Notes under the pieces: model-generated | What the model saw: only the letters and a program-made list of their open reading frames with translations | Told to the model about the DNA's origin: nothing | Database searches by the model: none | Source of the DNA: Bacteriovorax stolpii | GTDB lineage: Bacteria; Bdellovibrionota; UBA2428 | DNA length: 64,000 nucleotides | Direction of reading: 5' to 3' | Assembly: GCA_945881775.1 (NCBI GenBank) | Contig: CAMCVE010000001.1 | Span: forward strand, 127,836-191,835 | Made by a program: the position numbers and the translations under genes | Shown: positions 18,189 to 27,884 of the stretch, one piece after another | Position numbering within the stretch: the first letter of the stretch is position 1 | How the letters are laid out: each line of letters opens with the position of its first letter

Positions 18189-19013
18189 CTAAACACTCAC
18201 GCCGAAGTCCCTGAGCGCTTCGTTGAGCGAAGTTTTCTGATCCGTCGAAGCTTTGCGCTGACCCACAATGAGAGCGACGGGAACATGGAACTCGCCCGCC
18301 GGGAAGTTCTTCGGGCGCGATCCGGGGATCACGACGGAACGCGGAGGCACAAAACCCGTGTACTCTTTTAGCTCTGCACCACTGACATCAAGAATACGCG
18401 TGGACGAAGTGAGCACCACGTTGGCTCCGAGCACGGCGCCTGCGCCAACGCGCACGCCTTCGACCACTACCGAGCGAGAACCCAGGAACGCATCGTCCTC
18501 GATCACGACAGGAGCGGCTTGAGGCGGCTCCAAAACTCCACCAATTCCCACACCACCGCTGAGATGAACACGCGCACCGATCTGCGCACAAGAACCGACC
18601 GTAGCCCAAGTGTCGATCATACTTGCCTCTCCTACAAAAGCGCCGATATTGACGAATGAAGGCATGAGAATCGCACCACTCGAGACGTGAGAGCCATAGC
18701 GAACAACGGCGCCCGGCACCGCGCGCACTCCCTTGAGTTGCGCGAGAGTTTTGAGCGGAATCTTATCGTGGAAGTGGAAGGGACCCACGTCCATCGCCTC
18801 CATCGGACGAAGTGCAAAATACAATAAAATGGCTTTCTTCACCCAGTCGTTGACCTTCCAGGCTTCGGCGGTCGAGTCGTATTCTGCGACACGAACCTTG
18901 CCTTCGTCGAGTGCCGCAAGTGTCTGCAAGACGGTGTTCCGAACGTCGTCGACCTTTAGCAGTTCACGGTTTTCGAAAGCCTGAGCGATCAGTAATTTTT
19001 GATTGTCGTTCAT
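18189..19013 (-). CDS. dapD: 2,3,4,5-tetrahydropyridine-2,6-dicarboxylate N-succinyltransferase DapD
   Basis: RAVPGAVVRYGSHVSSGAILMPSFVNIGAFVGEASMIDTWATVGSCAQIGARVHLSGGVGIGGVLEPPQAAPVVIEDDAFLGSRS hexapeptide-repeat protein. Confidence 0.95.
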   Translation of the reverse strand: MNDNQKLLIAQAFENRELLKVDDVRNTVLQTLAALDEGKVRVAEYDSTAEAWKVNDWVKKAILLYFALRPMEAMDVGPFHFHDKIPLKTLAQLKGVRAVPGAVVRYGSHVSSGAILMPSFVNIGAFVGEASMIDTWATVGSCAQIGARVHLSGGVGIGGVLEPPQAAPVVIEDDAFLGSRSVVVEGVRVGAGAVLGANVVLTSSTRILDVSGAELKEYTGFVPPRSVVIPGSRPKNFPAGEFHVPVALIVGQRKASTDQKTSLNEALRDFGVSV

Positions 19014-19031
19014 GAGGGTGCTCCTACTCGC

Positions 19032-19721
19032 TCAGCCAAGCTCATCGTTCATGCCAGCAAAAAGAAGTCCTGCCATGAGAGAGTCCTTGTGAACACTCCA
19101 TGTCTTCTCAGACCCGGAGTCGCGCTCGATCTCGAGAGTGATTGTGGGTATTTTGCGTTCCCAACCGGCCCAGGTTCCAAAGGATCCAGGGGTCGGATAA
19201 CCGATGTCATCCGTGATCACGTAGCCACTTTGAGCCGCCATCACTTCCGCGAGTTTGCGTGCTGGACCGTTGTAATTGATCATCGGCTCCCAGGTGTGCA
19301 TCGTGATGATCGCGTGGGGCTGAAGACGTTCAACGATTTTGATGAGCGTCTGCGATTCAAATTCCGAACCTGCGCTAGGTCCAGGTTGATAGCGTTCTTT
19401 GCGAGCAACGGGATCCCAGTCTTTCGTGGGCATGTTGCGATTGAGGTCGACGCCCCTACCGTTCACTCGTGTGTGGGTGGCGCATCCATCGGGATTAAGT
19501 CGAGGGAGCACCCAGAGCGAGGCCACGCCTTCGAGCTCGCGCCAGAGTCCAGATCGCACAAATTCTTCCACGAGGAAGAATCCCTCGGGCTCGTCGCCGT
19601 GAACGCCCCCCATAAGAAGAAGATTCTTCGAACCCCGCGTGAGTTGAAAGAGCTCTATTTTACGACCACCCTCGGTGGGGCCAAAGTTCTCAAAGTGGTG
19701 AGTTTTGATTTCCGCAGTCAT
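19032..19721 (-). CDS. M14 family zinc carboxypeptidase, MpaA-like murein peptide amidase
   Basis: LLLMGGVHGDEPEGFFLVEEF (HxxE), PRLNPDGCATHTRVNGRGVDLNRNMPTKDW, IITMHTWEPMINYNGPA, ITLEIERDSG. Confidence 0.8.
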   Translation of the reverse strand: MTAEIKTHHFENFGPTEGGRKIELFQLTRGSKNLLLMGGVHGDEPEGFFLVEEFVRSGLWRELEGVASLWVLPRLNPDGCATHTRVNGRGVDLNRNMPTKDWDPVARKERYQPGPSAGSEFESQTLIKIVERLQPHAIITMHTWEPMINYNGPARKLAEVMAAQSGYVITDDIGYPTPGSFGTWAGWERKIPTITLEIERDSGSEKTWSVHKDSLMAGLLFAGMNDELG

Positions 19722-19750
19722 CGCCCAAAGAACTTAGGGCGTGTCTCACC

Positions 19751-21802
19751 CTAAGGCAAGACTCCGCCTTCAGAAAGCGGAGTACGCAAGCGTTTCTCCA
19801 GAACGGAAACGAGTTCGAAACGTTTGGGAGCAAGAAGCAAACACGCTCCCCACTGACAAAGCTCAAAGCCCGCTCCTTCGCGCTCAACGACAAGCACTTC
19901 AGAAGGACGGTACCCCTTCTCGGCACACTTCCGCAAAAGCTCCGCCTTCTCTCCCGGAGGAACCTTCGCCACCGCTCCACGCGCCACAATCTCGAGCTGA
20001 CATAGCAGATAGCTAAGTATGACAGGATGTCGCTTGCAGATGCTCTCAGCGAAGGACATGTCTTTCCAAAAACGCTGCTCGAGATCTTCTCGAGGATCGA
20101 CGATCAGATCCCGAGCGAGCACACCCATGTAGGTTGAATATGCTGAGGGAGTGGCACCATCTTCGTCCTGCAGATCACTCCAGGGCGCCCCAAAACGCTT
20201 GGTTGCCCGGGAACGAGCCAAGAGCCGTCCCTCATCATCGCGGAAATTCTGCTCGATCGCGTTGATCCTCGTCCTCGCTTCCACACGAAAACGGTCTTCG
20301 AGTACAGCGGGCAACGCGCCACAGAACAGTGCAGACTGCAGCGCTTCCACGAGAGCCGCCTGGTCCTCGAGTGAGGCTTCGTCGAAAGCCACGTCTCCAT
20401 AGTAGACGTGGGCCAAATCCGTGGGATTCGGGGCCTTGGACAAAAGAAATTCCAGAGTCCTAAGCGCCGCTCCCCGCAGACGCGAAGACAGGAGCACGTC
20501 GTCTGCAGAAAAAGCATAAGACGCCTGAAACAAGGCCGAAGCCATCCAGGCATTCCACGAAACAATCACCTTTTCGTCGCGCAAAGGACGCGGCCTCTGG
20601 CTTCTCTCGGCTCGGAGCTTGGCTTTTTGTCTCTTCAAATCCGCATTGCTCCAGAGCTCGACTGCGCGATCGTGCGAGAGTCTGAGCACATTGTGCCCTT
20701 CCCAATTGCCCGCTTCGCGCACATCAAACATTTCGGCGAAACGAGCGCCCTCGAGCAGCCCAAGATTCTTTAAAATCTCTGCTCGCGACCAGACAAAAAA
20801 TTTTCCTTCGACGCCTTCGGTGTCAGCATCTTGAGCTGCAGCCCATGCGCCCGACTCAAGCCGAAGTTCGGACTCGAGATAGTCAAGGATCCCCTCCACC
20901 ACCGCACGCGCCAAGGGCGAGCGCGTGGCAAGAAAGTGTTCCGCATAGGTCCCAACAAGAAGTGCCTGGTCATAAAGCATCTTCTCAAAATGAGGGACAT
21001 GCCACTCCTCGTCGGTGCTGTAGCGATGAAAGCCCCCACCCAAGTGATCCCACATTCCACCGTAAGCCATCCCTTTAAGAGTTAGAGCCACCGCATGCTC
21101 GCACGCTTTCGCTCTCTCAGGAGTCTCAGACACAGCTGAAGAACGAAGCAGCGCAGAGACGGCATGGGATCTGGGAAACTTGGGAGCACGACCGAAGCCG
21201 CCCCAAACCGGATCAAAATTCCGAAGCTGCAAGGTGCCGAGTTCCCTCATCCACGTGTTCCACTTTCCAGCGAAGCCCCCCGCAGAAAGTCCAGCTGTAA
21301 ACAACGCGCTATCAAGACTGCGGGCCTTCTGCATGTGCTCCACGACTTGCTTGCCCTGAGCGTGAATCTGAGCGGGATCTTGCTTCCAGACCTGGTGGAT
21401 ATTGGAGAGAAGCTGCGTGAACTGCTCCTTGGGAAAATACGTGCCGCCAAAAAATGGCGTGCGATCCGGAGTTGCAAAAATATTGAGGGGCCAGCCCCCA
21501 CGCGCAACCATGGTGTGGAGAGCGTCCATGTAAAACTGATCCACGTCGGGGTGCTCTTCACGGTCCACTTTGATGGCCACAAAATTTTCATTGAGAAGCC
21601 TGGCGACATCCGGATCCTCGAAACTTTCATGTTCCATGACGTGGCACCAGTGACAGGTGGAGTATCCAATCGAGATAAGCACAGGTTTCTCAGAGAGCTC
21701 GGCCTCCTCGAAAGCTTGCGCGGACCAAGCCCTCCAATGGACAGGGTTAGAGGCATGTTGCCGAAGATAAGCGCTTTTTTCGCGTCCGAGAAGGTTCATC
21801 AA
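19751..21802 (-). CDS. thioredoxin domain-containing protein, YyaL/SSP411 (DUF255) family
   Basis: [122 protein letters not shown]. Confidence 0.93.
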   Translation of the reverse strand: MMNLLGREKSAYLRQHASNPVHWRAWSAQAFEEAELSEKPVLISIGYSTCHWCHVMEHESFEDPDVARLLNENFVAIKVDREEHPDVDQFYMDALHTMVARGGWPLNIFATPDRTPFFGGTYFPKEQFTQLLSNIHQVWKQDPAQIHAQGKQVVEHMQKARSLDSALFTAGLSAGGFAGKWNTWMRELGTLQLRNFDPVWGGFGRAPKFPRSHAVSALLRSSAVSETPERAKACEHAVALTLKGMAYGGMWDHLGGGFHRYSTDEEWHVPHFEKMLYDQALLVGTYAEHFLATRSPLARAVVEGILDYLESELRLESGAWAAAQDADTEGVEGKFFVWSRAEILKNLGLLEGARFAEMFDVREAGNWEGHNVLRLSHDRAVELWSNADLKRQKAKLRAERSQRPRPLRDEKVIVSWNAWMASALFQASYAFSADDVLLSSRLRGAALRTLEFLLSKAPNPTDLAHVYYGDVAFDEASLEDQAALVEALQSALFCGALPAVLEDRFRVEARTRINAIEQNFRDDEGRLLARSRATKRFGAPWSDLQDEDGATPSAYSTYMGVLARDLIVDPREDLEQRFWKDMSFAESICKRHPVILSYLLCQLEIVARGAVAKVPPGEKAELLRKCAEKGYRPSEVLVVEREGAGFELCQWGACLLLAPKRFELVSVLEKRLRTPLSEGGVLP

Positions 21803-21923
21803 AGTCGATCAAAACACATTCGGGGTCCGCTTGAACATCAAGCCTTTTTGGAGAGTGAAATTTTCTTGCATCGCACCACTGTCTAGTTTTATGACACCGC
21901 TAGCAATGAAGGAGGACATCAAG

Positions 21924-22379
21924 ATGTCTCGTATGAAACAAATGGTCGTTCAAGTCTGTGTGTTGGCCACTGTGCTGGTTGGATTTAATGTTTTCGCTTC
22001 GGAGTTCGACCCCAAAACTGGCGAACTTCTCGCTCCCGAAGTGCTCGTGGTTCGCGAAGACACCGCCGGAAACCGCATTGTTCTGAGCGTCGACAAAGCT
22101 CCTGCTCAACTCGAAGCCGCCGATATGGCCCGACTTGCAAGCGAAGCTGAAAGCTCTGCTGTTGCTGTTTCGCCTACCGAAGGCGGCGCTGAAGGATCAG
22201 GCCCTCGTGAATTCGACAAGGTCACCGGCACACCCGCTTGGTACTACTGGTCGTATCCCCGCGCCAACTATGGCTACGGCTACTACAACTACTATTACAG
22301 CTACGGTTACTACAGCTACTATCCGGTCAACTACTACAACTACGGATACTACCGTTACTACTACTACTACCGCTGGTAG
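21924..22379 (+). CDS. secreted Tyr-rich low-complexity protein
   Basis: Consensus SD AAGGAGG before ATG at 21924; signal peptide; C-terminus YYWSYPRANYGYGYYNYYYSYGYYSYYPVNYYNYGYYRYYYYYRW. Confidence 0.75.
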   Translation: MSRMKQMVVQVCVLATVLVGFNVFASEFDPKTGELLAPEVLVVREDTAGNRIVLSVDKAPAQLEAADMARLASEAESSAVAVSPTEGGAEGSGPREFDKVTGTPAWYYWSYPRANYGYGYYNYYYSYGYYSYYPVNYYNYGYYRYYYYYRW

Positions 22380-22406
22380 TTTGTGAGACCTTCGGGTCCG
22401 TTTCCG

Positions 22407-22442
22407 GCGCGATTCGACCTTGGGGTCGGATCGCGCTTTTTT
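22407..22442 (+). terminator. Rho-independent terminator
   Basis: GCGCGATTCGACC-TTGG-GGTCGGATCGCGC followed by TTTTTT; one G-T pair in a 13-bp stem. Confidence 0.9.
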
Positions 22443-22478
22443 GTTTCAATAAAAGAAAAGAATTTGGAGACTTGCCGC

Positions 22479-22778
22479 ATGCCCACGCCGCTCGAGGAGC
22501 TTCGCACTCAGATCCTTATAGCCCCACACACCGATATGGAGCCTCATGTGCGGCGCCAAGCTTTTCTTCTCCTTGATTGTCGCCATGACCTCGCCGAAGT
22601 CGCCCACAAGATGGTTCTCAATGATCTAGGCTTCATCGCCGACCTCGTTCAGAACTCGGAGCTTCGAAAGGCTGCCCCGGAGGATCTCGAGATTTGGCGG
22701 CAGCAAAAGCGCTTTTTCCGCTTTCTCATCGTTCAGCCTTTCGTGTTGGCCCAAGACTACAGCCCAGACTTTAATTGA
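22479..22778 (+). CDS. small hypothetical protein
   Basis: ATG at 22479 (MPTPLEELRTQILIAPHTDM...) preceded by GGAG; 99 aa; no recognisable domain. Confidence 0.55.
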   Translation: MPTPLEELRTQILIAPHTDMEPHVRRQAFLLLDCRHDLAEVAHKMVLNDLGFIADLVQNSELRKAAPEDLEIWRQQKRFFRFLIVQPFVLAQDYSPDFN

Positions 22779-22810
22779 CACACCGCAACGCATTCATTAT
22801 TTCTGGCCCC

Positions 22811-24166
22811 ATGACGAAGCTCACTCACGCCCTTTTGGGACTGACGGCCGCCGCAACTCTTTTTGTTTCAACAAGTTCTGCCCACGCCGAGCTGCGGGTG
22901 CGCAACGCCCGTGAGTTGCGTTCGGTCTATGGACTTGACGCCTTCACGGCACGTCCTGAGGCGCTAGCTCGGCTCAAAGTTGCGGTGCTGGACAACTCGT
23001 TTGAAGGCTTCCTGCAAAATCAAAACAGTCTTCCACAGAGCGCAGAGTTCATCCGCGGCCCCCTAAGAACTCCTCCTTCAGCCGGAAGCACATCGAGTGC
23101 AGGTCACGGCCTTCTGATGGCCCAAGTGCTCTGGGCGCTGAGTGGAAATCACCCCGAAGGACCGAAACTCTATCTCATGGAAGCCAGCGGTATCACAAAC
23201 CTTCGTGCCGCCATCGATCGTGCGATGGAACTCAAAGTCGACATTGTGCTTTATGCTTCGACCTGGGAAACGGGTGGCAACTTCGATGGCCAAGGATTTA
23301 TCAACGCGGCTGTGACGCGCGCGGCGCAGTCCGGAATTCTCTGGATCAATGCCGCGGGGAATGATCACAACATGACCTACACAGGACGCATCTCGAGCGA
23401 CCCCGCAACAGGTGCACTCCGTTTGCCGGGTCCCGGAGGGATGCTCAGTTTTAGCAACCAACTCACAAACAACCCCGTTAAACTCACGCTCAGCTGGAGC
23501 GACTATAAGAACTCCGAAGACTCACAAACTCTTAAGGATCTCGACTGGGAACTGAGCGACTGGACCGGCGCGCGCGTGCCTCTGAAAAATCTCAAGCAGG
23601 GATCAAAGTCCACGTGTGAAGACAGTCCTAGGTATTCCCGAGGCGCACGCGAAGCTTCGCTTCACCCTCGCGAACAAGACGAGGTCACCCTCCAGGAGGG
23701 AGTCTATCAGCTGCGCGTGTACGACTGCTCCGGAAATTTTGTGCCGAGCGACAGAGTTCGCGTCGTGATCCAAAGCCCGAAAGGTGATTCGGTGGAATTC
23801 CATGAGGCTAATGGGGCGTATGAGATCAATCCTCCGGCCGACAACGCCAACGTCGTCACCGTGGGCGATCTCTCTCCCGTGTCATCTGTGGGCCCCACGC
23901 TCGATGGTCGCGCCAAACCAGATTTCCGCCTTCAGGAAACCCGCGTTGAAATGAGCGACGGTGTCTCGATTCCCATGGGTTCGAGTGTGGCTTCAGCAAT
24001 TTTTGCGGGCGTCGTCGTTCAGCTCAAGAGCCAAGAGCCTCGTCTCTCGAAAACAACACTCGATAAATTCCGCGCGAAGCTTGCTAGTGAGCAACGCGCA
24101 GAAAAATCCGTGGGTCCGGTTTGGCGCACGCCAGGAACTTCGGAATTTCCCACCCTCTTCTGGTGA
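22811..24166 (+). CDS. secreted subtilase (S8) family protein
   Basis: Signal peptide MTKLTHALLGLTAAATLFVSTSSAHA; triad-like LKVAVLDNSFEGF (D), SSAGHGLLMAQVLW (H), MGSSVASAIFAGVV (S); WINAAGNDH oxyanion region. Confidence 0.8.
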   Translation: MTKLTHALLGLTAAATLFVSTSSAHAELRVRNARELRSVYGLDAFTARPEALARLKVAVLDNSFEGFLQNQNSLPQSAEFIRGPLRTPPSAGSTSSAGHGLLMAQVLWALSGNHPEGPKLYLMEASGITNLRAAIDRAMELKVDIVLYASTWETGGNFDGQGFINAAVTRAAQSGILWINAAGNDHNMTYTGRISSDPATGALRLPGPGGMLSFSNQLTNNPVKLTLSWSDYKNSEDSQTLKDLDWELSDWTGARVPLKNLKQGSKSTCEDSPRYSRGAREASLHPREQDEVTLQEGVYQLRVYDCSGNFVPSDRVRVVIQSPKGDSVEFHEANGAYEINPPADNANVVTVGDLSPVSSVGPTLDGRAKPDFRLQETRVEMSDGVSIPMGSSVASAIFAGVVVQLKSQEPRLSKTTLDKFRAKLASEQRAEKSVGPVWRTPGTSEFPTLFW

Positions 24167-24290
24167 TCATTATCTTGCCGCGTATCCGCGAAATTCTGAC
24201 CCTGCTCGCCACCTCGATCTGCGTAAGACGCTCGGGAGCGTCCAAAGAGACTTGTCGCGACCCGTAACTGCGGTCTAGATCTTTGCTTTA

Positions 24291-24776
24291 ATGAACTACT
24301 GGCTCATGAAATCCGAACCCGAAACTTACTCCGTCGAGGCCTGGCGGAAGGACAAGAAAACTCTTTGGACGGGTGTGCGCAACTATCAGGCTCGTAACTT
24401 CATGACCCAGGAAATGAAACAAGGTGACGGCGTGCTCTTCTATCACAGCAACGCGGAGCCCTCCGGCGTCGCAGGCCTCGGCCGCGTTTCATCCGATGGC
24501 TCAGAATCCGACCCCACACAGTTCGATAAGAAGAGTGACTTTTACGACCCCAAAGCGACCCGAGACAAGCCCATCTGGGGCTGCGTCGAAGTCAGCTGGC
24601 TTGAAAGCTTTGCGAGAGTTGTCAGTCTTCAGGACCTGCGCGCCAACCCTAAGCTCACTGAGCTCGGCGTCCTCAAAAAAGGAAGCCGACTTTCAATTCT
24701 TCCAGTGACACCAAAAGACTTCAAAGAGATCTGCCGGATGGCGGGATCGAAGACAGAATTACTCGCCAAAACCTGA
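24291..24776 (+). CDS. EVE domain-containing protein (PUA-like)
   Basis: MNYWLMKSEPETYSVEAWRKDKKTLWTGVRNYQARNFMTQEMKQGDGVLFYHSNAEPSGVAGLGRV. Confidence 0.92.
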   Translation: MNYWLMKSEPETYSVEAWRKDKKTLWTGVRNYQARNFMTQEMKQGDGVLFYHSNAEPSGVAGLGRVSSDGSESDPTQFDKKSDFYDPKATRDKPIWGCVEVSWLESFARVVSLQDLRANPKLTELGVLKKGSRLSILPVTPKDFKEICRMAGSKTELLAKT

Positions 24777-25190
24777 AGGATACGAAGAACCGCCGGTTCC
24801 CGGTGCGCGGTTCTTGCGCCGCTGTTCGAGATCCTGCTGAGCTTCGAGCGAAAGACGGGTCCAAGGTTGGGCCGCCAGACGCTTAAAGCCAATAGGCTCT
24901 TCGGTCTCTTCGCAGACTCCGTAGGAGCCGTCGGTGATGCGCTTTAAGGCCTCTTGAACTTCAAAGAGAAGGTTCTTCTTGCCGACTAGCACGATCTGGC
25001 TACGCTGAACGCTCTCTTCGTAACTGCTGCGATCGACCTCGTCGGGTGCGCTTTGGTCTTCATTTTCTTGTTGGGTGAGCTCAGCTTCTAGCTCGCCGAT
25101 TTCGCGCTCGAGCGAAACCGATTTTTCGGTAAGTTTGGCGCCCAACTCCTTGAGTTGAACGGGGGTGAGTTCTGAGGGATGTGCTGACAT
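24759..25190 (-). CDS. DksA/TraR-like protein with degenerate zinc finger
   Basis: Coiled-coil N-terminus plus LLFEVQEALKRITDGSYGVCEETEEPIGFKRLAAQPWTRLSLEAQ, matching the DksA/TraR core but with only one of four Cys. Confidence 0.75.
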   Translation of the reverse strand: MSAHPSELTPVQLKELGAKLTEKSVSLEREIGELEAELTQQENEDQSAPDEVDRSSYEESVQRSQIVLVGKKNLLFEVQEALKRITDGSYGVCEETEEPIGFKRLAAQPWTRLSLEAQQDLEQRRKNRAPGTGGSSYPSGFGE

Positions 25191-25263
25191 GTCAGTCCCT
25201 GCCTTTCCTAAAAGTAGCCCCGTCGATAGCCTCAAAGGCCATTTGAGCCAAGTGAAAATTTCT

Positions 25264-26430
25264 TCACAAGGTCGCGGAAGGGGCTTCCGGAACCAAAATT
25301 TTCCTCAAATAATCGAAGGCATAGAGACCGGTGCTGTGGCCATCAGACCAATGAATTCCGAGAGCGTAATTTCCTATGGTCTGGATGCGCGCCGGATGCA
25401 CGTCCGGCTTCACGTCCTCGCGGCGAATTTTGCGATGACCCGTGTTCTCGTCGACACAAACGGCGCAGGGGCAGAGGTACCGAAGCTCCTTATAAGCCAC
25501 GACGCTTTGGCGCCCGTCATTCCAGCTCACTTTAAGCATCTTGTTAGCTTCATTGGGTTCCGTTGAGACAACCACGGGACGGGTGTTTCGGCCCCCCGAA
25601 ACAAGCGTCGAGAGTTCTGCAGCCATATTCTGAGCCAGCTCCAGGAAGAGTTTCGCAGAGCTCGATTCAGGACGACTGATATTCACAGGAACACCCGCAT
25701 CACCGTCTTCAAGAAGAAGGGGATCTAGCGGAAAGCGCTGAAGAATCGGAAGATCGAGCTCTTTCGCAACAGAGTCACCTCCTCCTCGGCTAAAGAGATG
25801 ACTCTTGTGTCCGCACTCGGGACACAGGTACTCGCTCATGTTTTCGACGAGACCAAGAACGGGGACGCGAACCTGCTGGAACATTTTGAGGCCACGGCGC
25901 GCGATTTCTGTCGCCAAAGCCTGTGGCGTCATCACAACGATCGCAGCGCTCAAGCGGATCGACTGAGCCAATGTCAGTTGAATATCGCCGGTCCCCGGGG
26001 GGAGGTCAACGATGAGATAATCGAGCTCGCCCCATTCAACCTCGGAGAGGAACTGAGAAACAGCCTTCGAAGCCATCGGTCCCCGCCACACGATGGGAGT
26101 GTCACCACCGAGGAGTCCCATACTCATGCATTTGATGCCATGAATAACAGGAGGAGCAATCTTGCCGCTTGGGGCTTCGATCGGAGCTTCATGAAGACCC
26201 ATGAGCTTGGGGAGTGAGGGGCCGTAGATATCGGCGTCCATGAGCCCCACTTTGGCGCCCAGTTTTTGTAAGGCCACAGCGAGGTTCACAGCGGTCGTGG
26301 ATTTGCCCACACCTCCTTTGCCAGAACCGATGGCGATAATATGTTTCACTTGAGCGAGAGGGCTCCCCTCGGGGCGGAGCGCTGCAGGAACGATAACGGA
26401 GCTGTGCGACGTCGACATGCCGCTATTCAT
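25264..26430 (-). CDS. Mrp/NBP35 family P-loop ATPase fused to C-terminal DUF971
   Basis: IIAIGSGKGGVGKSTTAVNLAVALQKLGAKVGLMDADIYGPSLP; IVDLPPGTGDIQLTLAQS; C-terminal VSWNDGRQSVVAYKELRYLCPCAVCVDENTG...GNYALGIHWSDGHSTGLYAFDYLR (DUF971). Confidence 0.92.
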   Translation of the reverse strand: MNSGMSTSHSSVIVPAALRPEGSPLAQVKHIIAIGSGKGGVGKSTTAVNLAVALQKLGAKVGLMDADIYGPSLPKLMGLHEAPIEAPSGKIAPPVIHGIKCMSMGLLGGDTPIVWRGPMASKAVSQFLSEVEWGELDYLIVDLPPGTGDIQLTLAQSIRLSAAIVVMTPQALATEIARRGLKMFQQVRVPVLGLVENMSEYLCPECGHKSHLFSRGGGDSVAKELDLPILQRFPLDPLLLEDGDAGVPVNISRPESSSAKLFLELAQNMAAELSTLVSGGRNTRPVVVSTEPNEANKMLKVSWNDGRQSVVAYKELRYLCPCAVCVDENTGHRKIRREDVKPDVHPARIQTIGNYALGIHWSDGHSTGLYAFDYLRKILVPEAPSATL

Positions 26431-26495
26431 AAATCAGGGGCGACAAATTGACGACAAGAATTCAGCAGAAAGCGACCCTGTGGTAGTGTGCTGTC

Positions 26496-27503
26496 ATGAT
26501 GAAATCTTCAACGAAGATCACCTTGATTCGGGGTGATGGCATAGGTCCCGAGATTTCCGACGCCGTAATGCGCATCCTCGATGCTTCCGGCGCTCGGATC
26601 ACCTACGACGAGGTCGAAGCAGGTCTCTGCTGCATTGAAAAGACCGGTCAAGGAATCACGCCTGAAGGCATGGACCTTATCAAGCGCAACGGTGTCGCAC
26701 TTAAAGGCCCTACCACCACCCCCGTGGGCGGCGGACACAAATCCATCAACGTCACGATCCGCAAGGCCCTCGATCTCTACGTCAATCTGCGCCCTTGCAA
26801 GTCGATCCCCGGTATCGAAACACCCTTCAAGAACGTCGATCTCCTGATCGTTCGCGAAAACATTGAAGACACCTATGGCGGTATCGAACACATGCAAAGT
26901 GCAGATCTGGCACAGTGTTTGCGCCTCATCACTCGAAGCGGCTCACTTCGCGCCGCGCGTTTTGCCTTTGAGACGGCGCGCAAGCTGGGACGCAAAACCG
27001 TGACCTGTGTTCATAAAGCGAACATCATGAAGATCACGGATGGACTGTTCCTCCAGGCCTTCCGCGACGTTGCCGAGGACTACAAAGATATTCAAGCCAC
27101 AGACATCATCGTCGACAACTGCTGCATGCAGCTGGTCTCCAAGCCTCAGCAATTCGACGTTCTGCTGCTTCCAAACCTTTTCGGCGACATCGTCAGCGAC
27201 CTCTGCGCGGGACTCATTGGAGGACTCGGCATTGCGGCCGGTGCCAATATCGGCGCTCAATCGGCTGTCTTCGAAGCCGTGCACGGATCCGCACCTGACA
27301 TCGCCGGCAAAGGACTCGCCAATCCCACTGCGATGCTGCTCTCTGCGGTGAGCATGCTCCGCCATATCGAACAACTCGACGTCGCTGATCGAATCGAGAA
27401 TTCTGTTTTCAAAGTCCTCCAAGAAGGCAAATTGAAAACCCGAGATCTGGGTGGTCGTGCCTCAACCGACGACTACACGCGCGCTGTGATCGCGAACCTG
27501 TAA
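26496..27503 (+). CDS. icd: isocitrate dehydrogenase (NAD-type, isocitrate/isopropylmalate DH family), catalytic domain
   Basis: ITLIRGDGIGPEI, GGGHKSINVTIRKALDLYVNLRPCKS, ENIEDTYGGIEH, NLFGDIVSDLCAGLIGGLGIAAGANIG, AVFEAVHGSAPDIAGKGLANPTAMLLS. Confidence 0.87.
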   Translation: MMKSSTKITLIRGDGIGPEISDAVMRILDASGARITYDEVEAGLCCIEKTGQGITPEGMDLIKRNGVALKGPTTTPVGGGHKSINVTIRKALDLYVNLRPCKSIPGIETPFKNVDLLIVRENIEDTYGGIEHMQSADLAQCLRLITRSGSLRAARFAFETARKLGRKTVTCVHKANIMKITDGLFLQAFRDVAEDYKDIQATDIIVDNCCMQLVSKPQQFDVLLLPNLFGDIVSDLCAGLIGGLGIAAGANIGAQSAVFEAVHGSAPDIAGKGLANPTAMLLSAVSMLRHIEQLDVADRIENSVFKVLQEGKLKTRDLGGRASTDDYTRAVIANL

Positions 27504-27519
27504 GAGAGGGAGAAAGACA

Positions 27520-27858
27520 ATGGGACTTCTCAACGACAACGTGAAGCTTGTGGGTTGCGACATTTTTGTCGTGAACCAAGGACTGCCAAAGATTCCAGAG
27601 ACGGTCGGAGGACTTCGACTGACCCTCATCTCCAACCGCGGCACCAAGGTTTGGCCAGGCCCCACTCCCACCATTCAGCTGACCGACGTGCATCGCTGCC
27701 GCTTCTTGAATCCTAAGGGTGCCTTCTTGCCGATCACACATGCGGAAGTTCTCAGCGCTCTCGGCGCGATCGAAGAAGCGGGATTCGAGTGGGTCCACGT
27801 CGAAAAACTTCTTGAGATCAACGGATCTCACGGATTCACCAAAGCTCAGGGAGAATAG
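27520..27858 (+). CDS. stand-alone ORF resembling the C-terminal domain of long-form (Thermus/Rickettsia-type) isocitrate dehydrogenase
   Basis: VGCDIFVVNQGLP...LTLISNRGTKVWPG...TDVHRCRFL...GAIEEAGFEWVHVEKLLEINGSHGFTKAQGE; own SD (gagggaga) and ATG 17 nt after the icd stop, in a different frame. Confidence 0.7.
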   Translation: MGLLNDNVKLVGCDIFVVNQGLPKIPETVGGLRLTLISNRGTKVWPGPTPTIQLTDVHRCRFLNPKGAFLPITHAEVLSALGAIEEAGFEWVHVEKLLEINGSHGFTKAQGE

Positions 27859-27884
27859 CACGATCCCACGCTTGAGAGCGTGTC

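Noticed and set aside
21164-21886. 240-aa plus-strand ORF
   Set aside because: Antisense to the YyaL-like gene; no recognisable domain.
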